A stretch of 64,000 nt of DNA, taken from NCBI RefSeq assembly GCF_030034735.1, contig NZ_CP125370.1, forward strand, positions 5,751,001-5,815,000, read 5' to 3'. Position 1 is the first letter of the stretch. The number at the start of each line of letters is the position of its first letter. The DNA is from Paenibacillus sp. RC334. Its GTDB lineage: Bacteria; Bacillota; Bacilli; Paenibacillales; Paenibacillaceae. Positions 1-9,765 of the stretch are shown one piece after another. The notes beneath the pieces were generated by a model. The model saw only the letters and a program-made list of their open reading frames with translations. It was not told the origin of the DNA and did no database searches. The position numbers and the translations under genes were made by a program.

Positions 1-579
1 ATCCGTGCTGGCCTGCTTTAAGGTAAAGCGGTCCAGATAGCCCCACGCAGCCGCAGCGCCGCTGATCCTCGCCCCAATGACCAGATCGGAAGTCTGCTCG
101 GTCAGCACGAATTTCAAGGTCACGCTTCCCCATTGGTTATAGCCTGACGTTGCCACCTCACCGCTCTGATCGGTACCTGCGAATACCTGTACATGTCCCG
201 CTTCGGCATCGGCGCCGCCCATCGATTGCACCGACAGCTCATAACTGCCTGGCTGCAGCGTCGAAAGCTTCTGGCTGACCGTGACCTGCTGGTCCGTCGG
301 CGCCGCGTCGTTGATCCAATACTTGAGTGCATACGTATCTTCAGACGGCGTAATAAAAGGATCACTGGCATAGGCATAATGCTGAATATCCATCTGATTC
401 CAATCCGATGCTTCCACCTGCCACGATTGATCACTCCAGAAGTCCGTCTCGAATCCCCCGTTTACGACTGCCGAAACACCAGCCGATGCGGCCGCCGCCG
501 CTGGTGTCAGCCGCATCGGCCACGAACTGAACATAATCGCCACCACCAGCAACAACCATGCCTGTCTCTTTCTTCTCAT
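1..579 (-). CDS. secreted carbohydrate-active protein, N-terminal part (3' end outside window)
   Basis: The frame is open from an ATG at 579 to the left edge, giving the first 193 residues. The start MRRKRQAWLLLVVAIMF and an Ala-rich stretch to about residue 33 form a typical Sec signal peptide, preceded by a GGGGAC ribosome binding site. After it, 'VVNGGFETDFW' and a beta-rich region of about 150 residues resemble an N-terminal carbohydrate-binding beta-sandwich. In Paenibacillus such modules precede catalytic domains, for example in GH53 arabinogalactan endo-galactanases. The catalytic part lies outside the window, so the enzyme class is a guess. A LacI/cre-like operator sits 52 bp upstream, which fits a sugar-controlled secreted hydrolase. 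Confidence 0.6.
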   Translation of the reverse strand, partial: MRRKRQAWLLLVVAIMFSSWPMRLTPAAAAASAGVSAVVNGGFETDFWSDQSWQVEASDWNQMDIQHYAYASDPFITPSEDTYALKYWINDAAPTDQQVTVSQKLSTLQPGSYELSVQSMGGADAEAGHVQVFAGTDQSGEVATSGYNQWGSVTLKFVLTEQTSDLVIGARISGAAAAWGYLDRFTLKQASTD

Positions 580-630
580 CTCTCTGTCCCCTTTCTTCAA
601 CCCCGAATACCCATAAACGATTCCGTTTTA

Positions 631-645
631 TGTGAAGCGCTTACA
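631..645. promoter_or_regulatory. LacI-family/cre-like operator
   Basis: TGTGAAGCGCTTACA has the AAGCGCTT core of CcpA cre sites and other LacI-family operators, with near-symmetric arms. It lies upstream of the leftward secreted-protein gene starting at 579, so catabolite or substrate-specific control of that gene is likely. Confidence 0.55.
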
Positions 646-729
646 TAATTACTGTGATCACTATATCAGACACCTATGATCGGAAACATGGGAGGATTGC
701 AACATTTTGTATTCTTATGCAAGCATTTT

Positions 730-755
730 AGCGGTGGGGAATATTCCCCACCGCT
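730..755. repeat. perfect 26-bp palindrome between mqo and the upstream gene
   Basis: The arms AGCGGTGGGGAAT and ATTCCCCACCGCT are exact reverse complements with no spacer. It lies about 115 bp past the mqo stop codon. No T-run follows on either strand, so it could be a weak mqo terminator or an operator for the gene at 579. Confidence 0.6.
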
Positions 756-869
756 TGACGTTGTTGTTTATGCGATTTTAATACATATCGTAAGATTAAT
801 GTGCATTTTATCAAAAAAGGTAATTCTCTCAAGTGAGTTGAGCCTGGGGCTAGGTTCTACATCCAAAAA

Positions 870-2369
870 TTAACCATGGATCGGTTCCTTTTCGCCCAGA
901 CCAAGCGTCTGCGTTGTAGAATCATGAATTTCTTGGAAAAGCTCCGGGTTTTCTGCTAGTGACACACCATAAGAAGGAATCATTTCTTTTATCTTCGGTT
1001 CCCACTCTTTCATATGTTGTGGGAAACATCTTTCTAATACTTCCAGCATAACGTTAACAGCAGTAGAAGCACCCGGAGAAGCACCGAGCAATGCAGCTAC
1101 CGAGCCATCAGCGGCACTAACCACTTCCGTACCAAATTGAAGGGTTCCTTTACCAGCCTCTGTATCTTTGATCACCTGCACACGTTGGCCCGCTATCACG
1201 ATCTCCCAGTCCTCGACTTTGGCGTTCGGAATAAACTCGCGTAATTCTTCCAGACGCTTTTCATTCGATAACATCACTTGCTGGATCAGGTATTTGGTCA
1301 ATGCCATCTCTTTTGCACCTGCCGCCAACATCGTGAAGAGGTTATTGGGTTTGACAGAACAGATCAAATCCAAATTTGAACCCGTTTTCAAAAACTTTGG
1401 TGAGAAGCCGGCAAACGGTCCAAACAACAGTGCTTTTTTGTTGCCAATGTATCTTGTATCCAGATGCGGAACAGACATGGGAGGAGCACCAAGCTTAGCT
1501 TTACCGTATACTTTTGCATGATGCTGCTCGACAACTTTAGGATTGTTACATACCATAAACAGTCCACTTACCGGAAATCCTCCGATATGTTTGGACTCAG
1601 GAATACCGGTTCTTTGTAGTAAAGGCAGACTTCCGCCACCACCACCGATAAAGATAAATTTGGCAGTATGGTATTCGATTTTACCGCTTTCAAGATTATG
1701 CACTTTGACTTCCCACGAGCCGTCGCTCGTACGTTTAATATTCTTAATACTATGCTTGTATTTGATCTCGACGTTTTTACTTTGTAAATGGTCAAACAAC
1801 ATGCGTGTTAAAGCACCAAAGTTGACATCTGTTCCGGAGTCGATTTTGGTTGCCGCGATCGGTTCATTCGATGTACGACCTTCCATGATCAGCGGAATCC
1901 ATTCCTTCAGCTTTTCAGGGTCATCAGAAAATTCCATTCCTTGGAACAGAGGGACGTTTGATAGCGCTTTAAATCGCTTATTCAAAAAAGATACGTCTTG
2001 TTCCCCTATTACCAAACTCATATGAGGTATTGGCTTGATAAAGTCCTGCGGATTACGAATCAAATTGCTGTCTACAAGAAAAGACCAAAACTGTCTTGAG
2101 AGCTGAAACTGCTCATTAATGTTTACAGCTTTACTAATATCTATAGATCCGTCAGCTTTTTCGGATGTATAGTTCAGCTCACACAGTGCAGCATGACCCG
2201 TACCCGCATTATTCCATTCGTTAGAGCTTTCTTCTCCTGCGTTTGCGAGTTTCTCAAACACTTTAATTTCCCATTCCGGTGCTAACTCTTTCAGCAATGA
2301 TCCCAGAGTCGCACTCATGACTCCGGCACCAATTAAGATAACGTCTGTTTTTTTCTGTATGCTACTCAT
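870..2369 (-). CDS. mqo: malate:quinone oxidoreductase
   Basis: This 499-aa protein is a membrane-associated FAD enzyme that oxidises malate to oxaloacetate and passes electrons to quinone, bypassing NAD-dependent malate dehydrogenase. The N-terminal dinucleotide fold shows GAGVMS at about residues 15-20. The family segments '[16 protein letters not shown]' and '[13 protein letters not shown]' are present, and the length is normal for Mqo. The ATG follows AAGGAAGG by about 6 nt. The gene looks intact and lies just outside the distal rlmH-tail repeat at 2638, so it probably belongs to the chromosomal backbone or marks the far end of the island. Confidence 0.93.
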   Translation of the reverse strand: MSSIQKKTDVILIGAGVMSATLGSLLKELAPEWEIKVFEKLANAGEESSNEWNNAGTGHAALCELNYTSEKADGSIDISKAVNINEQFQLSRQFWSFLVDSNLIRNPQDFIKPIPHMSLVIGEQDVSFLNKRFKALSNVPLFQGMEFSDDPEKLKEWIPLIMEGRTSNEPIAATKIDSGTDVNFGALTRMLFDHLQSKNVEIKYKHSIKNIKRTSDGSWEVKVHNLESGKIEYHTAKFIFIGGGGGSLPLLQRTGIPESKHIGGFPVSGLFMVCNNPKVVEQHHAKVYGKAKLGAPPMSVPHLDTRYIGNKKALLFGPFAGFSPKFLKTGSNLDLICSVKPNNLFTMLAAGAKEMALTKYLIQQVMLSNEKRLEELREFIPNAKVEDWEIVIAGQRVQVIKDTEAGKGTLQFGTEVVSAADGSVAALLGASPGASTAVNVMLEVLERCFPQHMKEWEPKIKEMIPSYGVSLAENPELFQEIHDSTTQTLGLGEKEPIHG

Positions 2370-2637
2370 AAAAACCTTCCTTATCTCTTATTTTGCAAAA
2401 AAGAGCAGGCCCTCCTGCTTAGGTGATACAAGAAGCAAGGCTCCACTCAGGAACATACCTTTTCTATCTCTATTATAACTAAAATATAGTCTATTAAAAA
2501 TTATATCGACTATTATCTGATAATTATAAACCATTTGAATATGGAAAAAAAAGTGATAAGTTGTCCACAGGGCTCCAAGAATATAAAATCTAGGCCTTAA
2601 CTCAGCTTTTTGCAAGGGTTATGGCTTGGATTGGCCG

Positions 2638-2658
2638 TTACTTGTGGTATCGTTCTCC
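2638..2658 (-). repeat. rlmH-tail att-like repeat 1 (distal end of array)
   Basis: On the minus strand this copy reads Gly-Glu-Arg-Tyr-His-Lys-stop, one residue different from the RlmH C-terminus GEPYHK. It has the same orientation as rlmH at 43862-43882. No gene lies between 2370 and 2830 other than this repeat and the promoter at 2755. It is the leftmost copy seen and the probable outer boundary of the cassette array. Confidence 0.6.
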
Positions 2659-2754
2659 ACTTCACTTTCTCGAAATTATTGAACAAATAAGCATAAAATA
2701 GACTAAAGATGCGGCTTCTTCTTGTTATCTACATGCAATAATAAACTTTATATA

Positions 2755-2784
2755 TTGACGCAGCATATATCTAACTGATATATT
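2755..2784 (+). promoter_or_regulatory. promoter with inverted repeat ahead of the padR-SDR pair
   Basis: TTGACG at 2755-2760 and TATATT at 2779-2784 are 18 bp apart. The inverted repeat ATATATC-N5-GATATAT (2765-2783) covers the spacer and most of the -10 box. PadR proteins usually bind such AT-rich dyads in their own promoters, so this is a good candidate for an autoregulatory operator. Confidence 0.5.
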
Positions 2785-2830
2785 GTAATCGTGATATACA
2801 AATATTCCTAAATTGCAAGGAGGTCCTATT

Positions 2831-3373
2831 TTGAACAGTCAGGATGTTATTTTAGGCATGCTTATGAAAGAATCGTTGACTGGATACGAAATAAAACAGT
2901 TATTGGAGGATGTATTCTCTAATTTCTATAGTTCAAGTTATGGAACGATTTATCCCACACTTACTCGAATGGAGAAGGAGGAATTGATAACTAAGGAATT
3001 TGTGCTCCAGGAAGGTAAGCCTAACAAGAATGTTTTAAATATAACGGCTAAAGGACGAGATTGTTTTAACGCCTATTTACAAGCGCCACTAGAGGGAGAC
3101 AGTATTAAGAAATCTGATTTTATGATGAGGCTTTATTTCGGTGAATTTGTTGGGTATGACAAGGTGATTATTTGGTTGAAGCAAGTACAAGAGGAATCAC
3201 AAAAAAAGTTAGATCAATTATTTGAGCAATATTCGCTTTATAAAGATGAAATGCATCCAGCACAGATCATCTGCATCCAAATTGGGATAGAAGAATATAA
3301 AGCTAAACTCACAACCATTGCCCAGGGATTGTTAAGCATGGAGCAGTTAGTGCAAGAGAAGAGCAGAATTTAG
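2831..3373 (+). CDS. PadR family transcriptional regulator
   Basis: This protein of about 180 residues has an N-terminal PadR winged helix: 'ILGMLMKESLTGYEIKQ' with 'YGTIYPTLTRMEKEELI' as recognition helix and start of the wing. A helical C-terminal dimerisation domain of the Vir_act_alpha_C type follows. I chose TTG at 2831 because AAGGAGG at 2817-2823 lies 7 nt before it; an in-frame TTG at 2813 would precede that site. It is followed by the SDR gene on the same strand, so it probably represses itself and its neighbour in response to a small aromatic or lipophilic compound. Confidence 0.85.
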   Translation: MNSQDVILGMLMKESLTGYEIKQLLEDVFSNFYSSSYGTIYPTLTRMEKEELITKEFVLQEGKPNKNVLNITAKGRDCFNAYLQAPLEGDSIKKSDFMMRLYFGEFVGYDKVIIWLKQVQEESQKKLDQLFEQYSLYKDEMHPAQIICIQIGIEEYKAKLTTIAQGLLSMEQLVQEKSRI

Positions 3374-3455
3374 TGAATTCAAATGCTTACGAAGTAAGTT
3401 TTGTACAAACATGTTGAAGATGTAACGCTCACAAAACTTTTAGGAGGAATTGTTA

Positions 3456-4274
3456 ATGAAAACAATTTTTATTACGGGTGCTTCATCGGGCATTGGGAGA
3501 GCTACGGTAAAACATTTTGCTGAAAGAGGATGGAACGTAGTAGCCACGATGCGTTCACCTGAACAAGAAACTGAATTCATTACACTAGATAATGTGTTGG
3601 TGCTAAGGCTTGATGTTGAGAAAGAAGATACTATTCAATCTGCGTTAGCGGAAGCGATTCAACGGTTTGATAAAATTGACGTTCTTCTCAATAATGCTGG
3701 ATATGGAACAATGGGTCTTATAGAAGTAGCTACGGATGAGCAGATTAGAAGACAGTTTGAAGTGAACGTTTTTGGTCTTATCCGTATGACTAAAGCTATG
3801 TTGCCACATTTTAGATCTAATCAAGAAGGTTTGCTGATCAATATCTCTTCTATGGGAGGGAAAGTGACCTTTCCTACGATGTCTCTGTATCATTCATCTA
3901 AATTCGCGGTAGAAGGTTTTTCTGAATCCGTATCTTATGAATTAGCATCACAAAACATCAAAGTAAAGTTGATTGAACCAGGTGCTATTAATACGGACTT
4001 TGGTGGAAGATCGATGGAGTTCTTTTTTAATGATGCATTAACGGACTATAAGCCGTTTACTACTGCATTTCTGGGTAAATTGGGTGAAATGGAAAAACAC
4101 CCAGCATACGCTTCGCCTCCAGATATTGTTGCCGAAACAATATATCAAGCGGCCACAGACGGTACAAATCAATTCCGATATGTAGTTGGAGAAGATGCAA
4201 AGATGCTCATTCATATGAAAGAAAATACGGATGAAGAAGAGTATCTAGCAAATATAGCTCAGCATTTTTCTTGA
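3456..4274 (+). CDS. short-chain dehydrogenase/reductase
   Basis: This 272-aa cytosolic NAD(P)-dependent oxidoreductase has the classical SDR signatures: TGASSGIG cofactor motif at residues 7-14, NNAG near residue 86, and catalytic Tyr/Lys in 'YHSSKFAVEG' near residue 150. The ATG at 3456 is preceded by AGGAGG with 8 nt spacing. It lies 82 bp after the PadR gene and is probably its regulatory target. The substrate cannot be told from sequence. Confidence 0.85.
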   Translation: MKTIFITGASSGIGRATVKHFAERGWNVVATMRSPEQETEFITLDNVLVLRLDVEKEDTIQSALAEAIQRFDKIDVLLNNAGYGTMGLIEVATDEQIRRQFEVNVFGLIRMTKAMLPHFRSNQEGLLINISSMGGKVTFPTMSLYHSSKFAVEGFSESVSYELASQNIKVKLIEPGAINTDFGGRSMEFFFNDALTDYKPFTTAFLGKLGEMEKHPAYASPPDIVAETIYQAATDGTNQFRYVVGEDAKMLIHMKENTDEEEYLANIAQHFS

Positions 4275-4531
4275 AAAGAGAAAATTTGAAATCATCGTTC
4301 ATATAGTATAAAAAAATAGAACCAGATCAGCGTGGCACCCTGTGCTTTTTTTCTCATCGCTCCGCATTATTTTTCGGATGCTCCGGTACATTAACAACTG
4401 GCCAGCAGATACGCGAGTTCACATTTTACATGTCTGCATGGTGTGTCTAAGAACCTGTAAGCGTGATATACTAATGATGAATTATCCATTCTTGCCCAAC
4501 GGCCAATACTACAAAAAATAGAATCCAAAGA

Positions 4532-4574
4532 AAGCATAAGGACCCTAGAATCTGTAGCGGAAATCCTTATGCTT
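4532..4574. repeat. inverted repeat in the 4275-4720 gap
   Basis: The 11-bp arms AAGCATAAGGA and TCCTTATGCTT match perfectly across a 21-nt loop and are followed by T-rich sequence. It may be a terminator for the SDR gene, but the loop is long. I see no gene in the rest of the 4275-4720 gap. Confidence 0.35.
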
Positions 4575-4720
4575 ATTCTTTACTTAGCAATGTGCGGCAA
4601 TAAGCTGACATTACCTCCAAATTATGAACCGCCGGTTTGCCTATTAACCTTAGGGCACGCTGGCTTGAATTTATGGCGGGAACGTAAGTTATAATAAATT
4701 TCATACAATTGGAGGTAAAC

Positions 4721-5608
4721 ATGAATCTAAAAAGGATGAAATATTTTATAGATCTCGTTGAATGTAGAAATTTTACAGAAACAGCAAAGAAAAATTTTGT
4801 ATCGCAGACTACGATTAGCCAACAAATTGCCGCAATTGAAAATGAGTTCAACATTCAGTTGATTGACAGAAAACAAATTCCGATTGAGCCTACAAAAGCG
4901 GGGTGGCTGTTTTATGCAGACGCCGTCGTGCTCTGGAAGCAATATAATCATATGCAAACAAGCATGGAAAATTTTCAGAAAAACAATACTCAATTATTGA
5001 GTATCGAATATGCTGCGTTCACAGATATCCAAAGCTTGTTGAAATTCATTCCTTCATTTAAAGAAAATCATCCAAAAATTAAACTTGAATTAAATAAAGT
5101 ATTGCTAAAGGATATCGCTGAGTATCTGCAAAAAGGAATATATGACGTGGCCGTTGCCTTTGACTCAGAGTTTAAAGGGAAAGAGGAAATCCTAACCCAT
5201 ACATTATATAGCGGACGATACTACGCGGCTGTAAGTAAACAACATCCCCTCTTCTGTTGTGAATCCATCTCAAAGGATGAATTATATAAGTATCCGCTTG
5301 TCATGCTGAATCCAATGGTTATTGGAGACTCCTATTATTTAATGATTCAACATGCCATGGAAGATGGTTACCAGCCCAACATCCTTCGAACCGCAGATGA
5401 TGTCGAAACCAAGCTGTTTTATATCATTACAGAGAATTTAATTGGCTTTTTTCCAGATAACTATGATCTTGCTGACCTGAAGGAAGAGGTCCGATTCATT
5501 CCCATACATGATTCACACCATACTTTTAAAATCGAAATAGGCTACTTAAAAAATAATTCAAATCCGGCATTGTACTCATTCCTGCATCAAATACAAAATT
5601 CGATTTAG
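4721..5608 (+). CDS. LysR family transcriptional regulator
   Basis: This 295-aa protein has the N-terminal LysR helix-turn-helix (residues 1-60, 'MKYFIDLVECRNFTETAKKNFVSQTTIS') and a periplasmic-binding-like effector domain. The ATG at 4721 has GGAGG 5 nt upstream. It is followed 91 bp downstream by an NmrA-type reductase gene on the same strand, which may be its target. No divergent partner is present. Confidence 0.85.
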   Translation: MNLKRMKYFIDLVECRNFTETAKKNFVSQTTISQQIAAIENEFNIQLIDRKQIPIEPTKAGWLFYADAVVLWKQYNHMQTSMENFQKNNTQLLSIEYAAFTDIQSLLKFIPSFKENHPKIKLELNKVLLKDIAEYLQKGIYDVAVAFDSEFKGKEEILTHTLYSGRYYAAVSKQHPLFCCESISKDELYKYPLVMLNPMVIGDSYYLMIQHAMEDGYQPNILRTADDVETKLFYIITENLIGFFPDNYDLADLKEEVRFIPIHDSHHTFKIEIGYLKNNSNPALYSFLHQIQNSI

Positions 5609-5699
5609 CAATAGTCCATAAGTTTTTTGTGTTATACATTGTTCTTTTTTTCACATAATATATAAGTGTAGATCATTTCAGCAAGGAGTGACGACAAGC

Positions 5700-6641
5700 A
5701 TGGGTAAATTATTATTAACAGGTGTAGATGGCAATCTGGGCAGACAAGCGGCTGAATATTTATTGAAATTAGTGGAAAAAGACCAAATTATTTTTTGTGC
5801 ATATGATCCGGCATCTTTACAAGAATATGCAGAACAAGGTATTGAAACGCATGTGACCAATTTCAATAAAATAGACGGTCTTGCAAAAGCTTTTGCTAAT
5901 GCAGATCAGCTTGCTTTAATCTCCATGCCTTTTGTAGGGATAAAACGCCAAAATGCACACAAAAACGTGGTCGATGCGGCGAAAGAAGCTGGAGTAAAAC
6001 AAATCATCTATACTTCATTGGTTAACGCGGCTGATGAATCCAATCCAAGTGTTGAAAAACTGGACCATGTGTATACGGAAGATTATATCAAAAGTGTCGG
6101 GTTAGATTATATTTTCCTGCGTAATTCGCAATATGCGGAAGCTATGGTTACCAATTACTTCACCTTTGTGAAGTCTGACGGCGTGTTGAAAAATAACCAG
6201 GGTGACGGCAAGATGGCCTATATCTCACGGAAAGATTGTGCAAAGGCTGTCGCTTATGCATTAGCAGCAGACAACTATCATGAGGCAATATTAAATATAA
6301 ATGGTCCTGAATTAATAACAATGTCCGACTTTATCGAGATTGCAAATGAAGTAACGGGTCATCATGTAACCTACAAGCAGATCACGGATGAAGAAAATTA
6401 CGGCGTATTTGATGCAATGGGAGTTCCCAGAACAACGGATGGCAAATTTGCAGAAGATTCCGAAGCCCCCTTCTCTTCTGAAGGTATGGTTACCTTTGGA
6501 CAAGCAATTCGCTTAGGGAAAATGGATATATTTACGGACGACTTCAAGAAGCTGACGGGCCAAGATCCCGTAACGGTGAAATATATGTTTGAACATGAGA
6601 ATGAGTACCAAGTGGGGGAACGACACTCCAAAGATAATTAA
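5700..6641 (+). CDS. NmrA-like NAD(P)-binding SDR (quinone-reductase type)
   Basis: This 313-aa protein starts with a beta strand and the nucleotide-binding motif 'TGVDGNLGRQAA' (TGxxGxLG), placing it among atypical SDRs of the NmrA/QorB type. 'IYTSLVNAADESNP' and the C-terminal half fit that family, whose members reduce quinones or sense the NADP pool. The ATG at 5700 follows AAGGAG by 11 nt; an in-frame GTG at 5688 overlaps that site and is less likely. Confidence 0.78.
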   Translation: MGKLLLTGVDGNLGRQAAEYLLKLVEKDQIIFCAYDPASLQEYAEQGIETHVTNFNKIDGLAKAFANADQLALISMPFVGIKRQNAHKNVVDAAKEAGVKQIIYTSLVNAADESNPSVEKLDHVYTEDYIKSVGLDYIFLRNSQYAEAMVTNYFTFVKSDGVLKNNQGDGKMAYISRKDCAKAVAYALAADNYHEAILNINGPELITMSDFIEIANEVTGHHVTYKQITDEENYGVFDAMGVPRTTDGKFAEDSEAPFSSEGMVTFGQAIRLGKMDIFTDDFKKLTGQDPVTVKYMFEHENEYQVGERHSKDN

Positions 6642-6734
6642 TCCAAGTCATGACCATGCTTGCGGAGAGATCGGAAGCCGATTTATGACCGAAAAATGGG
6701 GCCGCACGGCTCCCTGCATACCATCAACAAAGCG

Positions 6735-6773
6735 AAACTCTGGGTACCTGCACCAAGGAACCCAGAGTTTTTC
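6735..6773 (+). terminator. Rho-independent terminator
   Basis: The stem AAACTCTGGGT / ACCCAGAGTTT is perfect with a 14-nt loop and runs into TTTTT. It lies between the convergent NmrA-like gene and the diguanylate cyclase and may act on both. Confidence 0.85.
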
Positions 6774-6785
6774 GAATTTTCATAG

Positions 6786-8525
6786 TTACTTACGTGAATA
6801 TGAGTTTCTATAATTCCTTGTATGATATGAGTATCCTTCCTTTTTACTCTGGAATTCTGCAAATTCGATCCGATTGCGTCCATTTTGCTTGGCTTGGTAA
6901 AGTGCCTTATCTACTGCAGCAAAAAGTTGGATTAAATACTCTTCTGGATTGTCCAGTACATGTTCATGATCAAAATCCTCAATGGATAAAATCCCTATAC
7001 TTATCGTAATGGAAACCTGTTCGATCTCATGCTCCACTACAATGTGGTTCGACTCTACCGATAATCTCACTCGTTCCGCTAATTGTTTGGCTAACTGGCG
7101 TTCTGTATGCGGAAGGTAGATCATGAATTCCTCCCCGCCATATCGAGTTAGAATATCGGTACTACGAATGGATTGTTTGACTGCTTGAGCAGTACGATAA
7201 AGAACTTCATCCCCTTTTACATGTCCATAGCGGTCATTGATAGCTTTAAAGAAATCAATATCGAAGAGTATGAGTGAAAACGGGGTTTTATAATGAATAT
7301 TGGTAATCACCTCATGAGTCAGGTGCTGGGTCAAATAACGGCGATTGTAGCAGTTTGTTAAACTGTCAGTAAGGACTAATTCTTCAAGTTGTCGATTGGC
7401 TTGGGATAACTCATGACGAATGCGATCAAGTGAATGATTTCGTTCCTGAAGGATCTCATTCTGCCGATTCATTTCTTTAACAAGATAGCGCTCTTGTGAG
7501 ACATCCTGAAACGTAAGGATATGACCGATTTGCATACGGTAAGAATCAACAATCGGAGAAGCTTGTAGTATAAAATGACGCGCGCTGTCGCGCTCAACGA
7601 TGATTTCCATTGGAGACAAGGTATTTTCTTTTTGCTTATAATGATCCAGAAACCTCTTGCTACTGCCCTCTACACGAACAGACCCCAGAAACGCCTCCAT
7701 ATCAAAATGATCGCCCACATGTAGATCTATAAAGGATTGTAAAGCTTTGTTGACTTCAACAATGGATTCATTTTCATCTAGCACAAGTATTCCATATGGA
7801 ATCGTATTGATCACATCCTCATGAGCGATGTAAACAAGATCAAACACATTGTATTTTTTTATGACATATACGAAAAATAGATCTGAAAGAAAAATCCCCA
7901 GAGAAGTCAATCCTGGAATGATCGGCAACCACTCGCTTAGGACCACATTAAGAAGGGCATCGCTACCTGCAAAAGCGAACAGCACGAATATTCCCCACAG
8001 CGTTATTTTTACTTGTTTTTTAATCGTTGGTGACGTTTGGGAGGAATGCAATGTCCGAAACAAAACAGAGAGGGAAGCAAAAAAGTAGCTGACCAGAATA
8101 ACGATCACAATCCAGAACCATGGGCCATATGCTCTATCGATGTAACCGCCCTCCAGCGGAGCTACAAACAGACTAAACGGGTTCATGACCACACCAACTA
8201 CTGCAATAACCGCTGGCGCAAACAACAGGAATAATCTTTTTTTTCCTAATTTATCAGCATTTCCGGTAAGAAAAACGGTAAGAAGAAGCCAACCGCTCCC
8301 CAACATGGAGAGTGAGACAAAGGACATGGTCACATAAAACAACTGCAACCGCCGATCATGAGCCATATCTGTAGCAAATTGACACAATGGCCAAAGCATC
8401 ATTAAAAAATGAAATAAGAAGTAAACCTTATGTAAGTTTGTAATCCTAACGGTAGCAAAAACATAAACATATAAAGCAAACAATAGGAGGAATAAAACGA
8501 GATCATACCATACTGATGGGCTCAC
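6786..8525 (-). CDS. membrane diguanylate cyclase (7TM-PAS-GGDEF)
   Basis: This protein of about 579 residues makes the second messenger c-di-GMP from two GTP. The first ~230 residues hold about seven hydrophobic helices resembling the 7TM module of some histidine kinases. A PAS domain ('IPYGILVLDENESIVEVN') and a short coiled coil follow. The C-terminal GGDEF domain has 'LTDSLTNCYNRRYL', the active-site GGEEF and an RSTD inhibitory site 5 residues before it, so it should be catalytic and product-inhibited. I chose GTG at 8525 because AAGGAG lies 7 nt before it; an in-frame TTG at 8552 lies upstream of that site. Confidence 0.88.
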   Translation of the reverse strand: MSPSVWYDLVLFLLLFALYVYVFATVRITNLHKVYFLFHFLMMLWPLCQFATDMAHDRRLQLFYVTMSFVSLSMLGSGWLLLTVFLTGNADKLGKKRLFLLFAPAVIAVVGVVMNPFSLFVAPLEGGYIDRAYGPWFWIVIVILVSYFFASLSVLFRTLHSSQTSPTIKKQVKITLWGIFVLFAFAGSDALLNVVLSEWLPIIPGLTSLGIFLSDLFFVYVIKKYNVFDLVYIAHEDVINTIPYGILVLDENESIVEVNKALQSFIDLHVGDHFDMEAFLGSVRVEGSSKRFLDHYKQKENTLSPMEIIVERDSARHFILQASPIVDSYRMQIGHILTFQDVSQERYLVKEMNRQNEILQERNHSLDRIRHELSQANRQLEELVLTDSLTNCYNRRYLTQHLTHEVITNIHYKTPFSLILFDIDFFKAINDRYGHVKGDEVLYRTAQAVKQSIRSTDILTRYGGEEFMIYLPHTERQLAKQLAERVRLSVESNHIVVEHEIEQVSITISIGILSIEDFDHEHVLDNPEEYLIQLFAAVDKALYQAKQNGRNRIEFAEFQSKKEGYSYHTRNYRNSYSRK

Positions 8526-8692
8526 AAATCTTCTCCTTTTTTGATTCGACAACTACGATTCATTGAAATACAGGATTCTGCAAAATCCTCAAATAGTATA
8601 TTCCTTTACTATTGCGTTCAGTTAAATTAACTACATCTTATCATATAGCAAAAAGAGTGATCTAGCTTACATAATCGCAGTCTAATCTCTGA

Positions 8693-8751
8693 CGGTTCAC
8701 CGAGTTGTCTGTAACGGCAAATTTTTAGGGCCATCCGTTACCGGACGGCCC
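8693..8751 (-). repeat. rlmH-tail att-like repeat 2 (half site) plus hairpin
   Basis: Only the inner half, CGGTTCACC, is conserved; the part that would encode Tyr-His-Lys-stop is degenerate. The right flank 'TTGTCTGTAACGGCAA' and an inverted repeat GGGCCATCCG / CGGACGGCCC (8728-8751) match other copies at 10748, 18339 and 20672. It bounds the single-gene acetyltransferase cassette on its 3' side. Confidence 0.5.
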
Positions 8752-8765
8752 TTTCATAATCCATA

Positions 8766-9527
8766 TTAATGATCCAAGGGAAGATTATCCGAGAACAAAT
8801 CCGGATTGTCCTTGAGCATTTCCGTGATGACGTCCGCCACCATCGCCGCATCACAAACCCTTACAATCGCATCGCCAAGCTGTCCCTTATACATTGCACC
8901 TTTACGTTCAAGGACCTCATCTACTTTCCAAAAATGCTCCGACCACGACAACCCACAATGTCTGCGGGAAGGTACAGGGATTTCCGTTCCATCAGGTAGA
9001 ACCGTGTAAAGCAGCTCATGCTCATCCGTTAGCCTGCCCTGGATGTCCACCCATTCTTCAACTCCATGGATAAATGTGTTGCGTTTTAAATCGACCCCCA
9101 CCAACAAGATGGTCGCCTTTCGATCGAGCAGCTTCCCCCAGGCGGAGCCTCTTGCACATGGCGTATCATAACAATGATCGTCGTTGGTGAAAGCTATGGA
9201 ATCCTGACCTAATGCTGCCACCGAATGGGTGGGGTGTAACGAACGTACCACGCCAGGCCGCTTGCGAAAAAGTTCAGGTAGGATACCGACGCAGCAAGCT
9301 GACTGCTCCACGTAAAATCTCGGATTATCGGCATTGATGTAGGACCACGTATGGGTAGGTAACACCAGCAGCCCGTCCTTCATATACTCTGTAAACGCAT
9401 CCAAGACTGTGTCCGCACCCCCCTCGACCGGACCCATACTTTTCATCGAGGAATGGACCAACAATGTCCCTTTGCTGTCAATACTCAATTGCTCTAATTG
9501 CTTCATTAAGCTCTCTATCGTGTGCAT
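8766..9527 (-). CDS. AAC(3) family aminoglycoside N-acetyltransferase
   Basis: This 253-aa protein matches the antibiotic N-acetyltransferase family that transfers acetyl from acetyl-CoA to N3 of 2-deoxystreptamine aminoglycosides. Diagnostic stretches are 'LLVHSSMKSMG' near residue 22, 'LVLPTHTWSY' and 'HPTHSVAALG' near residue 100. Length is typical. It is the only gene between two rlmH-tail repeats (8693 and 9567), so it looks like a one-gene cassette of about 0.87 kb. Chromosomal YokD-like members do not always confer resistance, so the phenotype is uncertain. Confidence 0.85.
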   Translation of the reverse strand: MHTIESLMKQLEQLSIDSKGTLLVHSSMKSMGPVEGGADTVLDAFTEYMKDGLLVLPTHTWSYINADNPRFYVEQSACCVGILPELFRKRPGVVRSLHPTHSVAALGQDSIAFTNDDHCYDTPCARGSAWGKLLDRKATILLVGVDLKRNTFIHGVEEWVDIQGRLTDEHELLYTVLPDGTEIPVPSRRHCGLSWSEHFWKVDEVLERKGAMYKGQLGDAIVRVCDAAMVADVITEMLKDNPDLFSDNLPLDH

Positions 9528-9566
9528 GTTCTTCTCCCTCCCAGATTATTATACCAAAGCTTTCTA

Positions 9567-9637
9567 TTATTTATAATACAGTTCACCGTGCTGTCTGAAA
9601 CAGCAACGAAAAGACTGGTTGTCAAAGACGACCAGTC
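9567..9637 (-). repeat. rlmH-tail att-like repeat 3 plus hairpin
   Basis: Bases 9567-9587 read Gly-Glu-Leu-Tyr-Tyr-Lys-stop on the minus strand, a diverged form of GEPYHK-stop. The right flank 'CTGTCTGAAACAGCAA' matches other copies. A perfect inverted repeat GACTGGT / ACCAGTC lies at 9613-9637. Confidence 0.55.
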
Positions 9638-9765
9638 CTTCGAGGTCACGTTAGCTTCCTTTTTTAGAAAAGGATAGGGTATAGGCCGTGCCGCCATTAT
9701 CCCTTGATCCGCGCAGAATATGCGTCCGCACCTATCGCGAATAGCCCCCTTTGACAGATATACGA

